A DNA stretch of 64,000 nucleotides, taken from assembly GCA_913043285.1 (NCBI GenBank), contig CAJWML010000003.1, positions 1 to 64,000 on the forward strand, in the 5' to 3' direction. The DNA is from CAKZNE01 sp002695025. Lineage in GTDB: Bacteria > Bacteroidota > Bacteroidia > Flavobacteriales > Schleiferiaceae. The notes beneath the pieces are model-generated. The model was not told where the DNA came from, searched no databases, and saw only the letters and a program-made list of their open reading frames with translations. Positions 1 through 7,970 of the stretch are shown piece by piece. Every line of letters starts with the position of its first letter. The first letter of the stretch is position 1. The translations under genes were made by a program, and so were the position numbers.

Positions 1-185
1 CCATTGGCGCTGCTGGTTTGTGCTGCTGTTAAGGTATAGGGGTGATCGTATAAAATGCTGGAGGTTCCCAGCCCTTCCTGGTAGAGTGTGGAAAACCCGC
101 CTTGACCATAAGCGGACAGGTAAAGAAAGGTTCCTGCCCACAGGAGTAAAAGCCTGGTTGTACTAAAAGCAGTAGAGTTATTCAA
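1..185 (-). CDS. N-terminus of a secreted protein, paralogue of the next gene (partial)
   Basis: Only the first 61 or so codons are inside the window; the gene runs off the left edge. The reading frame starts at a TTG codon at 185 (no ATG is available in frame before the upstream stop) and encodes a hydrophobic signal peptide ending near SAYGQ, then GGFSTLYQEGLGTSS. This is nearly identical to the mature N-terminus of the gene at 232-1791 (GGFSQLYNEGSGTSS), and the last 55 bases visible here match that gene perfectly. It is therefore the downstream member of a tandem duplicate, 46 bp after its sister. By analogy it is a secreted T9SS cargo protein; its function is unknown. Confidence 0.75.
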   Translation of the reverse strand, partial: MNNSTAFSTTRLLLLWAGTFLYLSAYGQGGFSTLYQEGLGTSSILYDHPYTLTAAQTSSAN

Positions 186-231
186 TGGCCTGATTGAAGG
201 TTCAAAGTTTAAGGTTAATGGTGATCATATT

Positions 232-1791
232 CTAAGGTTGTAGAATGATACGCTGCTGGTAGACCTCATACCCGTTTTGAAGCAGTTGTATATGGTAAAG
301 GCCTGCTGATTGGTTCTTTAACTGAATGGCTTCGCCCTCGCTTATACTTTCCCGGTACAGCACTTCCCGGCCACTGGCATCGTATACGCGCAGGCTGAGG
401 GTTTTGCCTTGCAGACCCTGCAAATAAAAGCTTCCGTGGGTGGGGTTGGGATAGAGGTTTATGGAAGTCTTCGGTTCGGGCTCGGGCAGGGATACGTACT
501 GGCAGCGGGGTACTACGCAGCCCAGGCTGTCGGCTTTGATGATCCATACGTGGCTGCCGGCCTGGCCGGTCAACGGGCTTACATCACTTGAAAAATGGCC
601 CCCGGCTACAAAACCGCCATCGGGAGTTACGCTAAGGTCGAACAACCTGTTCCAGTCAGAGTGGATGGACCCGGCTATGTACTCTCTGTACCAGATGCTG
701 TCTCCGTTAAAATTGGTTTTGAAGGAAAATGATCTGTAAAAAGCGTCCCTTTGTGTAAAATCCCGATCCCAATCCAGATAATATCCACTGGAAAGATATC
801 CATCTTTAGTTTTTTCACAGTTACTTATATAATTCAAAGCTAACGGAGAGCCATATGCTTTATCCCAAAGGATAGTTCCACCAATATCCATTTCAAGTAC
901 ACGCAACTTGCATCTAGATTGAGGATTATTTCCTAAATCCACCAAATTATCCCCAATAATTGTAGCTATGAAATAATTGGAGTCAGGGGCTTCAACTACG
1001 GTTGCTATTCCCTCACTCAAAGCTGGATTCCCTAGTACTTTTTCTAATATTTTATTACCTACACTGTCCAAAGCTATGACCAATGCATCTGATCCATTAT
1101 CCTGTAATTGGGCAAGACGATAGCCTCCTAACCAGATATTTCCCTTACTGTCTTCCATTACATTATGCGCCTGTTGTTCCACTACTTTTCCATTTACGGA
1201 AGGGGTATGAAAGCGCTTGATCCATTTAGGGTTAAGGTCTGCATCAAACCGGGCGGCTAAAAAGCCTTTTCTGCGTCTCATGATCACACTATCCATCCAG
1301 TAAATAGTACCTGCTACTAATAGATCATTATTCTTAGCTCGACTAACGCTTATAGCCGAAGTCCATTCGCTGCCGATCTGGAAGAAAACGCTGTCTACAA
1401 TAGTCAAATTGGTATCCAGTTTCAGGAGCATGCCTTCGTACTTGGGTAGGTTGCTCCTGCGCCCGCATACTATGTAATGATTGCCGGAGCGGATCATGCA
1501 GTTCTGTAAACCGGCATATACGGTTTGGGTGTCTTCGGAATAAACCGCTGAATCGATCAGGTTCCCGTTCTGGTCGATCTTCATGAAAAGAATATCCAAG
1601 GTACCATTGGCGCTGCTGGTTTGTGCTGCTGTTAAGGTATAGGGGTGATCGTATAAAACACTGGAGGTTCCGGAACCTTCATTATACAATTGGGAAAACC
1701 CGCCTTGGGCATGGAGATTAAACCAAGCAAAAGTTACGGCCAGGTATAGCAGTAACTTTTGCCTAATTATTATGAGATTTCTTTTAATCAA
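232..1791 (-). CDS. T9SS type A sorting domain protein
   Basis: A 519-residue secreted protein of unknown function. Residues 1-29 form a signal peptide ending in LHAQ. The middle consists of repeated strand-rich units with motifs such as GGY, GGF and GGH followed by D/S, suggestive of a beta-propeller of the kind often found in T9SS cargo. The last 80 or so residues are a type A sorting domain (LYPNPTHGSFYLQG, ending VYQQRIILQP), which the type IX system recognises for export across the outer membrane. The start is TTG at 1791, overlapping the end of the upstream metalloprotease gene by 8 bases, so translation is probably coupled. A close paralogue follows at 1-185. The export route is well supported; any enzymatic or binding activity is not. 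Confidence 0.8.
   Translation of the reverse strand: MIKRNLIIIRQKLLLYLAVTFAWFNLHAQGGFSQLYNEGSGTSSVLYDHPYTLTAAQTSSANGTLDILFMKIDQNGNLIDSAVYSEDTQTVYAGLQNCMIRSGNHYIVCGRRSNLPKYEGMLLKLDTNLTIVDSVFFQIGSEWTSAISVSRAKNNDLLVAGTIYWMDSVIMRRRKGFLAARFDADLNPKWIKRFHTPSVNGKVVEQQAHNVMEDSKGNIWLGGYRLAQLQDNGSDALVIALDSVGNKILEKVLGNPALSEGIATVVEAPDSNYFIATIIGDNLVDLGNNPQSRCKLRVLEMDIGGTILWDKAYGSPLALNYISNCEKTKDGYLSSGYYLDWDRDFTQRDAFYRSFSFKTNFNGDSIWYREYIAGSIHSDWNRLFDLSVTPDGGFVAGGHFSSDVSPLTGQAGSHVWIIKADSLGCVVPRCQYVSLPEPEPKTSINLYPNPTHGSFYLQGLQGKTLSLRVYDASGREVLYRESISEGEAIQLKNQSAGLYHIQLLQNGYEVYQQRIILQP
1604..1658. repeat. 55-bp exact direct repeat shared with 1..55
   Basis: Bases 1604-1658 and 1-55 are identical over 55 bases. 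Both copies code for the same stretch just behind the signal peptides of the two tandem paralogous genes. The repeat continues beyond the left edge of the window, so its full length is unknown. Confidence 0.95.
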
Positions 1792-4700
1792 GGATTATCA
1801 GCTTTTTTTCAAAGATACGTTTTGTAGCCTTCTCCACGGCCAGTATATACAGGCCAGGGAGGAGCCTTTTAAGGTCCAGCACCTCTGCCGGTGAATTAAG
1901 CGTTTGTTTATAAAGCAGCGTTCCCTCTGCACCATATATGTACACCTCTGCCCCGGCTTCATACAATGCGCCTAAATCCAGAGTTACCAGGCTTTGTGCA
2001 GGGTTAGGATACAAAAGCCCCGCGGGCCTTGGTACATCAGGAAATACATGACTCTCTTCTTTTTTTCCGGGTGAAGCAGTTGGAACGTACAGGGGTTCCC
2101 GGTCAAAAGTTGTAGAAGCGTGGTGCAGGGCCAGTGCCCCCCGGGCCCATTCACCGGCCGGATGATCAGCCCCGCTGATACCTTCCAGGGCAGAAAGCAC
2201 ACCTGAATCTGCCGTATGCCATTGCTGGCCGCTTTGTAACATGGCTATCTGTATGTCAAAATAATCCTCCATCTGACCATGACGGATCAGGTCATCTTCT
2301 TCCATGGCATATTCAACGGGCAGATTTTCCAGTAAGGTTTGGGCATCCTCTATATTACCCAGGTCAATCTCCATTTGCACATATAGGTAGCGGAAAGAAG
2401 GATAAGGCAGTTCTTCCAATAGACTTCGTACTCCATCCAATGAGCCTTGCTGGTATGTGGGATCCGTAGTATAGAATTCCAGCAGGCGGTGAGCCGCTGT
2501 AAATTGCTTAAAACGGTAAAAACCCAGGGTAGCCTCCATTACCTCCTTGGCCCCGAATTCGTCCAGGCCGGCCAGGATATCGTCTACCATATACTGGGGC
2601 ATATTGGGGTGGTAGTTCTCCAGTTCATCCATCAGCTCCCCCTCCTTGGGTACCTGCGGGTGGGCTACCAGGATGTTTCGCAACATCAGGTCGTCAAAAT
2701 TCTCCAGGCGTATCAGGTCCAGCAGTACCTCATCACTCAGGTAGGGGGCCTCACCCATCATATCCGTATACAACTGGTAGTATTCGTGCTCCGGGGTAAA
2801 ATAGATCTCCGCCTGGAGATCCCAGGTATTGCCCCCGTCAATCAGATCGTCCAGAAGGTCTTTTAAGGAATCATTTTTATGGGTAAATCCCCAGAAATCT
2901 GCTTCTGCCTCTTCAAAAGTGTAGCCAATTTCGGTAAGGGTATCGCCTTCCGGGGCTACCAGCAATTGCATGGGGCAGGCGTATTCATCAAAATCCAGTT
3001 GATCATTATTAAAGTTTGAAACCAATTTTTTGGGTGTTGCCGTAACATTGGGATTAGTAAGTGAGTCATGGTGATGGTAATTGATATTGGGCGTGAACTC
3101 ATTAAGAAAGTCCCATTGGTGGGTGCTTTGGTCCGAAAAGAGATTGCCCGCCATAAATTCATGAGCTGGGGTAGAGGTTAGCTCACCCTGGCTCTTCCGC
3201 ACCCCATCCAGGCTGTTGCCCAGGGTACCGCGCACGTGGATATCCACGAGGGGATGCACAAACTCATTGCAGCGGCATTGTAATCCCATGTTGCCAGAGG
3301 CATCACGGTTCTGCCCTATGGCTTGTATGCCGGTGCCGCGAATGCTGGTGAAGCGGTTTTTATAGATCACATCATTAAACTCACCGTTATTATATACTAC
3401 CAGGCCAATATGGGTGGCAGAAGGATCAGATGAATAATCATATTGATTTGATATGGCCTGCAAAAATTTGTTTTCTTCTGCCCTTATTAGACCGGAGGTA
3501 TGAAAATAGAGTCCGTAAGGCAGATCTACCTGCCCTCCAAGGCCTGCAGTCCCCGGTACATCACGTGGCACAAAGAATGTATTGTTCACTACTTTGTGCA
3601 TTTGGGCACCACCCAGGTAAATACCGTAACGGTTACTATTTAAACGGACTCCGGAAATTGCACTTCCTATTAAAGTACTCTTGGTGCTAAAGGAGCGAAT
3701 GCCATAGGGAAAATAATCTATACGCCCACCGTTCATTTTAATAGAGGCATCCAGCATAAAAATTGCTTCATTTGGTACTCCGGGTAAATCCCTGTACAGG
3801 GAAAATTGCAGAACCCGGCAATTATTAAAGACTACTCCGTGAACTCCCCATAAGGATACAGAGGCCCCGCGATAGTGCCCATAGGTTTCAAAATAATGAT
3901 CATTTTTAAAGTCAACATTGGTAAATTCTGCCTGGTAATCGGCCCAATCAGCAAACCAAACCCCGGCAAACTCGGCATCATTATATTTCACCATGGCTAC
4001 ATCCCTAAGGTTATTCAGGAAAGAACAATCCGAAACGGATATAATAGCTCCCGAAGGAAGAACGGCTCCTCCGTAAATAGTACCGTTCATAACGGCATCT
4101 TCAGCCCTCGCTATAATGGAGTTTGTGGCGGTTAATTTACTTTGATCCTGCGTATTTTGGGGCTTCGTATTATCGCCTAATAGGCGTATGCCTCCCCACA
4201 GGTAAGCACCACCCGCACTTAAATAAGCACAATCCAACACCAGTTCCGCCCCGGCTTCCACTTCAATAAGGGCATCCTTCCCTAAGATCAGGGTGCCATT
4301 AATGGTCAAGGTTACTCCTGATTTTACCCTAAGATTCTTATATAGAAAACGTTCATTATCCCAAATAGTATTGGTGGTAATTTCAAGGTAGTCAGTAGGT
4401 ATAGTTCCCAGAGATATCTTATTGGATATTATATCCGGTGTCTCAAGTAAAAGATGCTTACGCATGGTGGCGATTTGACGAGGAGACCACCATTCCTGGT
4501 TATTATATCCCATCACATTATTAGGGCATACATTTCCCGGATAAGGTGTAATAGGCGGGCATGAACAGCCAGCCGGAGCGGGATCACAAACCGTGGATGA
4601 CAAGGCGAGAATATCCAAGGGTGTGTCGTTTATTTTATCTCCATCACCCCACATATTAGTATTAAAGGTATGATCTAAACCCAGGGAATGTCCTAACTCA

Positions 4701-5305
4701 TGCGACAATAAGTGGGTAGCGTTGAAATTGGATTGCTCCCACATCTCAATATACCTCCAACTCCTTGCCTCTCCCCAAATATTAGGTTTTGGAGTTAAAC
4801 CTTTATAAAGCCAGGAAGCATAGTTTACAATAATGTAACCTTTCTTGAATTTTTCCGGAAGATTATTAAAGGCATCAGGAAAAGTCATATTACTCCCCGT
4901 GGAATTAGCCTGAGCGTATAACACCCTTGCTACTTCAAAACGGATATAAGTATCCGAAAGGTTTACCGTAGGACTGGGGTTAGGAACTGAGGGACCCGGG
5001 AAATTACTAAAGTGACTGGTATTGACAGCTTGTATGGCGCTATAAAAACTTATAGAATCTTGAGTTTGGTTGTTTGAAAAGGGTGAATTACCATTTTGAT
5101 CTTTCCATATGACCAAAACCAAGCGGACCGTAAGAGCACTGTCTCCAGGTTCAGGAATAAAGGCATCAAGGCCATTACCACAACCTGTAAAACCGGTAGT
5201 CATAATATCATGTGATTCATCAGGGCCTGACCAGCTACATTCCTGAGCTGGCAAAAGGAACGGGATCATAAACAACCCCATTGCACTCCATAAAAGTTTT
5301 TTCAT
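1784..5305 (-). CDS. Secreted M43-like metalloprotease with beta-helix and T9SS sorting domain
   Basis: An 1173-residue exported protein. Residues 1-20 are a signal peptide (ends LLPAQ). The catalytic domain carries the zinc signature HELGHSLGLDH at residues 202-212 (ligands H202, H206, H212, catalytic E203), followed by a Cys-rich stretch and NNVMGY, which supplies the Met-turn; this order is typical of pappalysin/cytophagalysin (M43) peptidases. Residues of about 300-720 are rich in N, G and short beta strands resembling a right-handed parallel beta-helix, then an alpha-helical TPR-like part (about 800-1060), and finally a type A sorting domain (LYPNPAQS..., ends FEKKLIILD). It is the first gene of a three-gene minus-strand run. 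Protease activity is well supported; the substrate is unknown. Confidence 0.88.
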   Translation of the reverse strand: MKKLLWSAMGLFMIPFLLPAQECSWSGPDESHDIMTTGFTGCGNGLDAFIPEPGDSALTVRLVLVIWKDQNGNSPFSNNQTQDSISFYSAIQAVNTSHFSNFPGPSVPNPSPTVNLSDTYIRFEVARVLYAQANSTGSNMTFPDAFNNLPEKFKKGYIIVNYASWLYKGLTPKPNIWGEARSWRYIEMWEQSNFNATHLLSHELGHSLGLDHTFNTNMWGDGDKINDTPLDILALSSTVCDPAPAGCSCPPITPYPGNVCPNNVMGYNNQEWWSPRQIATMRKHLLLETPDIISNKISLGTIPTDYLEITTNTIWDNERFLYKNLRVKSGVTLTINGTLILGKDALIEVEAGAELVLDCAYLSAGGAYLWGGIRLLGDNTKPQNTQDQSKLTATNSIIARAEDAVMNGTIYGGAVLPSGAIISVSDCSFLNNLRDVAMVKYNDAEFAGVWFADWADYQAEFTNVDFKNDHYFETYGHYRGASVSLWGVHGVVFNNCRVLQFSLYRDLPGVPNEAIFMLDASIKMNGGRIDYFPYGIRSFSTKSTLIGSAISGVRLNSNRYGIYLGGAQMHKVVNNTFFVPRDVPGTAGLGGQVDLPYGLYFHTSGLIRAEENKFLQAISNQYDYSSDPSATHIGLVVYNNGEFNDVIYKNRFTSIRGTGIQAIGQNRDASGNMGLQCRCNEFVHPLVDIHVRGTLGNSLDGVRKSQGELTSTPAHEFMAGNLFSDQSTHQWDFLNEFTPNINYHHHDSLTNPNVTATPKKLVSNFNNDQLDFDEYACPMQLLVAPEGDTLTEIGYTFEEAEADFWGFTHKNDSLKDLLDDLIDGGNTWDLQAEIYFTPEHEYYQLYTDMMGEAPYLSDEVLLDLIRLENFDDLMLRNILVAHPQVPKEGELMDELENYHPNMPQYMVDDILAGLDEFGAKEVMEATLGFYRFKQFTAAHRLLEFYTTDPTYQQGSLDGVRSLLEELPYPSFRYLYVQMEIDLGNIEDAQTLLENLPVEYAMEEDDLIRHGQMEDYFDIQIAMLQSGQQWHTADSGVLSALEGISGADHPAGEWARGALALHHASTTFDREPLYVPTASPGKKEESHVFPDVPRPAGLLYPNPAQSLVTLDLGALYEAGAEVYIYGAEGTLLYKQTLNSPAEVLDLKRLLPGLYILAVEKATKRIFEKKLIILD

Positions 5306-5393
5306 GTATAAAATTTAAAAAATTATGTGCGAATGTATTTACAAATCAGGTCTAAAGTAATTTTTAATTATCCATTTCAGATAATCATGCCCC

Positions 5394-5428
5394 ATTTTTT
5401 TAGTGAACGGCCCTTATTTTTTAGTGAA
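5394..5428. promoter_or_regulatory. Two direct repeats 21 bp apart in a divergent intergenic region
   Basis: In the 260-bp gap between the divergent metalloprotease and SDR genes, an A followed by six or seven T and then AGTGAA occurs at 5394-5407 and again at 5416-5428. The two AGTGAA units are exactly 21 bp apart (two helical turns), and TCACT, the reverse complement of AGTGA, follows at 5443-5447. This layout fits an operator for a dimeric or tandemly bound regulator. No regulator is known; the call rests on spacing alone. Confidence 0.35.
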
Positions 5429-5565
5429 AAAAAATTATTCTGTCACTTTCGTACACTTTATAGCGTATTTTCATACAGCTAAAACAGTAAAAACCAAAGT
5501 TTAGTCCTTGATTTACAGAAGAAGATGATCTTCTTAAATCATGGGTTGATAACCCTTACCCTGCT

Positions 5566-6561
5566 ATGAAAACAGTGCTTATTTTAAGCGATAATTCCTC
5601 CATTGGGGTGAATCTTCCGCAAATGCTACAAAGGCACCAAGGATATGACATTACCGTATTTGCCGGTGAAGAAGATTTATCCCGACAATTACCCGGCATT
5701 CGCTTTTTACAAGGTAACCTTCAGGATAACGATACCCTGCTCCGGTTGCTGTCCCCTAATTGGGACTTTATCATCGACCTTTCTACGCAATACCCCGCTG
5801 ATATGCAGCGCATCACGGCCCACGTTCAGTCGGCCGGACGTTATATTTTTATATCCTCCTGTTTGGTGTATAAGCCGGAATCGCCCAACCTCTTATTGCG
5901 CAGGGAGGAGGCTGAAACCCGGGAGTGTACGGAAGAAGAAGCCCTCAGCACGGATGTATTTACCTGCGGCCCCAGGAAGGCAGAATGCGAACGCATACTG
6001 ATGCAAAGCGGCTTGCCGTACCTCATCCTGAGGCCTTTCATGACCTACGGCTCCCATGATCAAACGGATTTACTGTACTATTGGCTCTACCAGATACGTT
6101 CAGGAGGCCTGTTAATGATACCGGACCAGGGCGAACGCCTTTTTTCAGCCACCTATGTAAAGGATCTGGCCGAAACTATTATCCTGGCACTGGACCGGCC
6201 GCTTCCCCACCAGGTGTACAATGTGATAAGCTCTCCCATGCTCAGCATCCGCAAGATCATTGATGCCGCCTCCCCTATTCTTAACCAGCATTGCATGATG
6301 CTCAATGCCCCGCCCGCTTTTCTGCATACGCAGGGTGCGCGGCAATGGACGGAAATACCCTTGTGGATAGACGGGGACCATTGTACCTATAATGCCAATC
6401 GCTGGAAGCAGGATTTTGGGCTGCAGCCTACCGATTTTACCACCGGCCTGCTGGAAACCCTGGGCTACTATGCAGACCGTAACTGGCCTGTGCCCACCAG
6501 TGGTTTAAGTCCGGAAAAGCTGGGAAAATTGCTCAACAGCCTTCGCCAGGCCATGGTATGA
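5566..6561 (+). CDS. Extended SDR / NAD-dependent epimerase-like protein
   Basis: A 331-residue cytoplasmic protein with a Rossmann-type N-terminus (KTVLILSDNSSIGVNL, a loosened version of the usual GxxGxxG), FISSCLVY at the position where SDRs place the catalytic Ser/Thr, and LRPFMTYG, the conserved epimerase RPxxxYG motif. A C-terminal substrate-binding part with FSATYVKDLAETI (usual form HVxDLA) follows. The normal YxxxK pair appears as CGPRK, so the catalytic Tyr seems to be Cys. It may bind NAD(P) without classical dehydrogenase chemistry or act on an unusual substrate. It stands alone on this strand and its stop lies 12 bp from the convergent gene. Substrate unknown. Confidence 0.75.
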   Translation: MKTVLILSDNSSIGVNLPQMLQRHQGYDITVFAGEEDLSRQLPGIRFLQGNLQDNDTLLRLLSPNWDFIIDLSTQYPADMQRITAHVQSAGRYIFISSCLVYKPESPNLLLRREEAETRECTEEEALSTDVFTCGPRKAECERILMQSGLPYLILRPFMTYGSHDQTDLLYYWLYQIRSGGLLMIPDQGERLFSATYVKDLAETIILALDRPLPHQVYNVISSPMLSIRKIIDAASPILNQHCMMLNAPPAFLHTQGARQWTEIPLWIDGDHCTYNANRWKQDFGLQPTDFTTGLLETLGYYADRNWPVPTSGLSPEKLGKLLNSLRQAMV

Positions 6562-6572
6562 GTACAGGAGAA

Positions 6573-7208
6573 TTATTGAAAGGGATAATAGACCCCCCGC
6601 AGGTAGAAAAAGCGCTCGGTAAACTCCACAACAGGAATAGTATACCCACGTCCTTCCCGGCTCATATCCAGTAAGCCGGGGTTGTACGCCACTTCTATCA
6701 TCAGATCGCTATTGCCCGGGTGGAACATGAACGCCAGTCCCACATCCAGGAAAAAATTGAAATCCTGGAGCTGCAACCAGTCCCGTTCAGCGGTAGTAAA
6801 AAGGTTATGTTCCGCGGCAAAACCGCCTTTCAGGAATACATCTTCCTGCCGCATAATATTGCCGTACCAGGAGGCGCCCCAACGAAAACGGTTAACCTGG
6901 GTGCTAAAGGAGCCATGCTGCCAGCCACCTTCATGATCATAGTGTAATTCAAAGATGCGCAGGCCTGCCGTAGCCTGAATGAAGTTATGCGATGACCCCA
7001 GCCCAATACGTTCCGCCAGGGAGATCATATATACCGGCCGCTTTTCAAAGGTGGTGGACGAATTGGCACCGGGCTGGTACATCACCCGGTTGGCCAGGTC
7101 ACCAATACCAACCGCCAGGCCCGGAATAAACGTATTGTGCCTGGTTTCAGGCTGTGCTATAAGCCACAACGGGCTCAATAGCATACACACATATAGCAGT
7201 AATCTCAT
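6573..7208 (-). CDS. Predicted outer-membrane beta-barrel protein
   Basis: A 211-residue protein not assigned to a named family. Residues 1-19 are a signal peptide (MRLLLYVCMLLSPLWLIAQ). The remainder alternates short amphipathic strands rich in aromatic residues (FRWGASWYGNIM, FNFFLDVGLAFMF, FFYLRGVYYPFQ) and ends in an aromatic C-terminal strand, as expected for a small 8- to 10-stranded outer-membrane barrel. It is transcribed alone and converges on the SDR gene. The barrel assignment is inference from composition and strand pattern. Confidence 0.65.
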   Translation of the reverse strand: MRLLLYVCMLLSPLWLIAQPETRHNTFIPGLAVGIGDLANRVMYQPGANSSTTFEKRPVYMISLAERIGLGSSHNFIQATAGLRIFELHYDHEGGWQHGSFSTQVNRFRWGASWYGNIMRQEDVFLKGGFAAEHNLFTTAERDWLQLQDFNFFLDVGLAFMFHPGNSDLMIEVAYNPGLLDMSREGRGYTIPVVEFTERFFYLRGVYYPFQ

Positions 7209-7314
7209 AATACGCCTTATCTAACGTTTAGATTGCGCTTAGCGTATAGCGTTGCTCAAGAGCACCTGCATAAAGCCCAAAAACCGGTGCCGGAGGATAA
7301 TCTTTAAATTTCCC

Positions 7315-7322
7315 TAGATTTG
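7315..7322 (+). promoter_or_regulatory. Bacteroidota -7 element (TAGATTTG)
   Basis: TAGATTTG matches the Bacteroidota sigma-A -7 consensus TAnnTTTG and lies 26 bp upstream of the ATG of the DUF2911 gene at 7349. A clear -33 element was not found. Confidence 0.5.
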
Positions 7323-7348
7323 GCAATTGCTTAACCCGGGCTGATACC

Positions 7349-7909
7349 ATGAAAAAATTCCTGAAGTGGGCCATACTCCTATTGATCTTAGTACTGAGCA
7401 TAGGTTACGGCTACCGTAAATACCAACGTTATCAAACCAAACAATACAGCCCGGAAATGGTGGTGCAGTTTGCCCGTGGAGACCTGGAACTCTCCGTTTT
7501 TTACAACCGCCCTTTTAAAAAGGGACGGGATATTTTTGGCGGACTGGTTCCCTACGGGGAGGTTTGGCGTACCGGGGCCAATGAGGCTACTACTTTTTCC
7601 ACCAACCAGGACCTCTTTATCAACGGGCAGGTCTTAAAGGCCGGAAGCTATACGCTGTGGACCATCCCCAACCGCAACCAGTGGACCGTCATCTTCAACA
7701 GCAAGGAATACTCCTGGGGTATTGATCGGGAAGGTCAACCCATGCGTGAAGAGGAATACGATGCGCTCACTCTCACCGTAATGCCGGAAGAACTGAACCG
7801 GGAAGTGGAACAGTTCACCATAGGTTTTAAGGACAGTGACCCCATTGAAATGGACCTGCGCTGGGATGATACGGAGGTATCCATACCCTTGCAGGTACTA
7901 TCCAAATAA
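7349..7909 (+). CDS. DUF2911 domain protein with N-terminal membrane anchor
   Basis: A 186-residue protein. Residues of about 5-22 form a hydrophobic anchor or uncleaved signal (FLKWAILLLILVLSIGYGY) preceded by Lys. The rest matches the DUF2911 family: a VQFARGDLELSVFYNRPFKKGR stretch (residues about 35-56), GEVWRTGANEATTF, AGSYTLWTIP and the NSKEYSWG segment, all landmarks of the family. DUF2911 proteins are common periplasmic proteins in Bacteroidota with no established activity. It is monocistronic, driven by the TAGATTTG element, and shares a bidirectional terminator with gyrB. Confidence 0.85.
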   Translation: MKKFLKWAILLLILVLSIGYGYRKYQRYQTKQYSPEMVVQFARGDLELSVFYNRPFKKGRDIFGGLVPYGEVWRTGANEATTFSTNQDLFINGQVLKAGSYTLWTIPNRNQWTVIFNSKEYSWGIDREGQPMREEEYDALTLTVMPEELNREVEQFTIGFKDSDPIEMDLRWDDTEVSIPLQVLSK

Positions 7910-7942
7910 AAAAAACCCGGTCTTAATTTCTCAGGACCGGGT
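7908..7942. terminator. Bidirectional intrinsic terminator between DUF2911 gene and gyrB
   Basis: A perfect 8-bp stem (ACCCGGTC at 7915-7922 with GACCGGGT at 7935-7942) encloses a 12-nt loop. The A-run at 7907-7914 becomes a U-tract for transcripts on the minus strand, so the hairpin terminates gyrB strongly and the DUF2911 gene more weakly. Confidence 0.8.
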
Positions 7943-7970
7943 CATTTACACTAAGTATATAACCAATATT

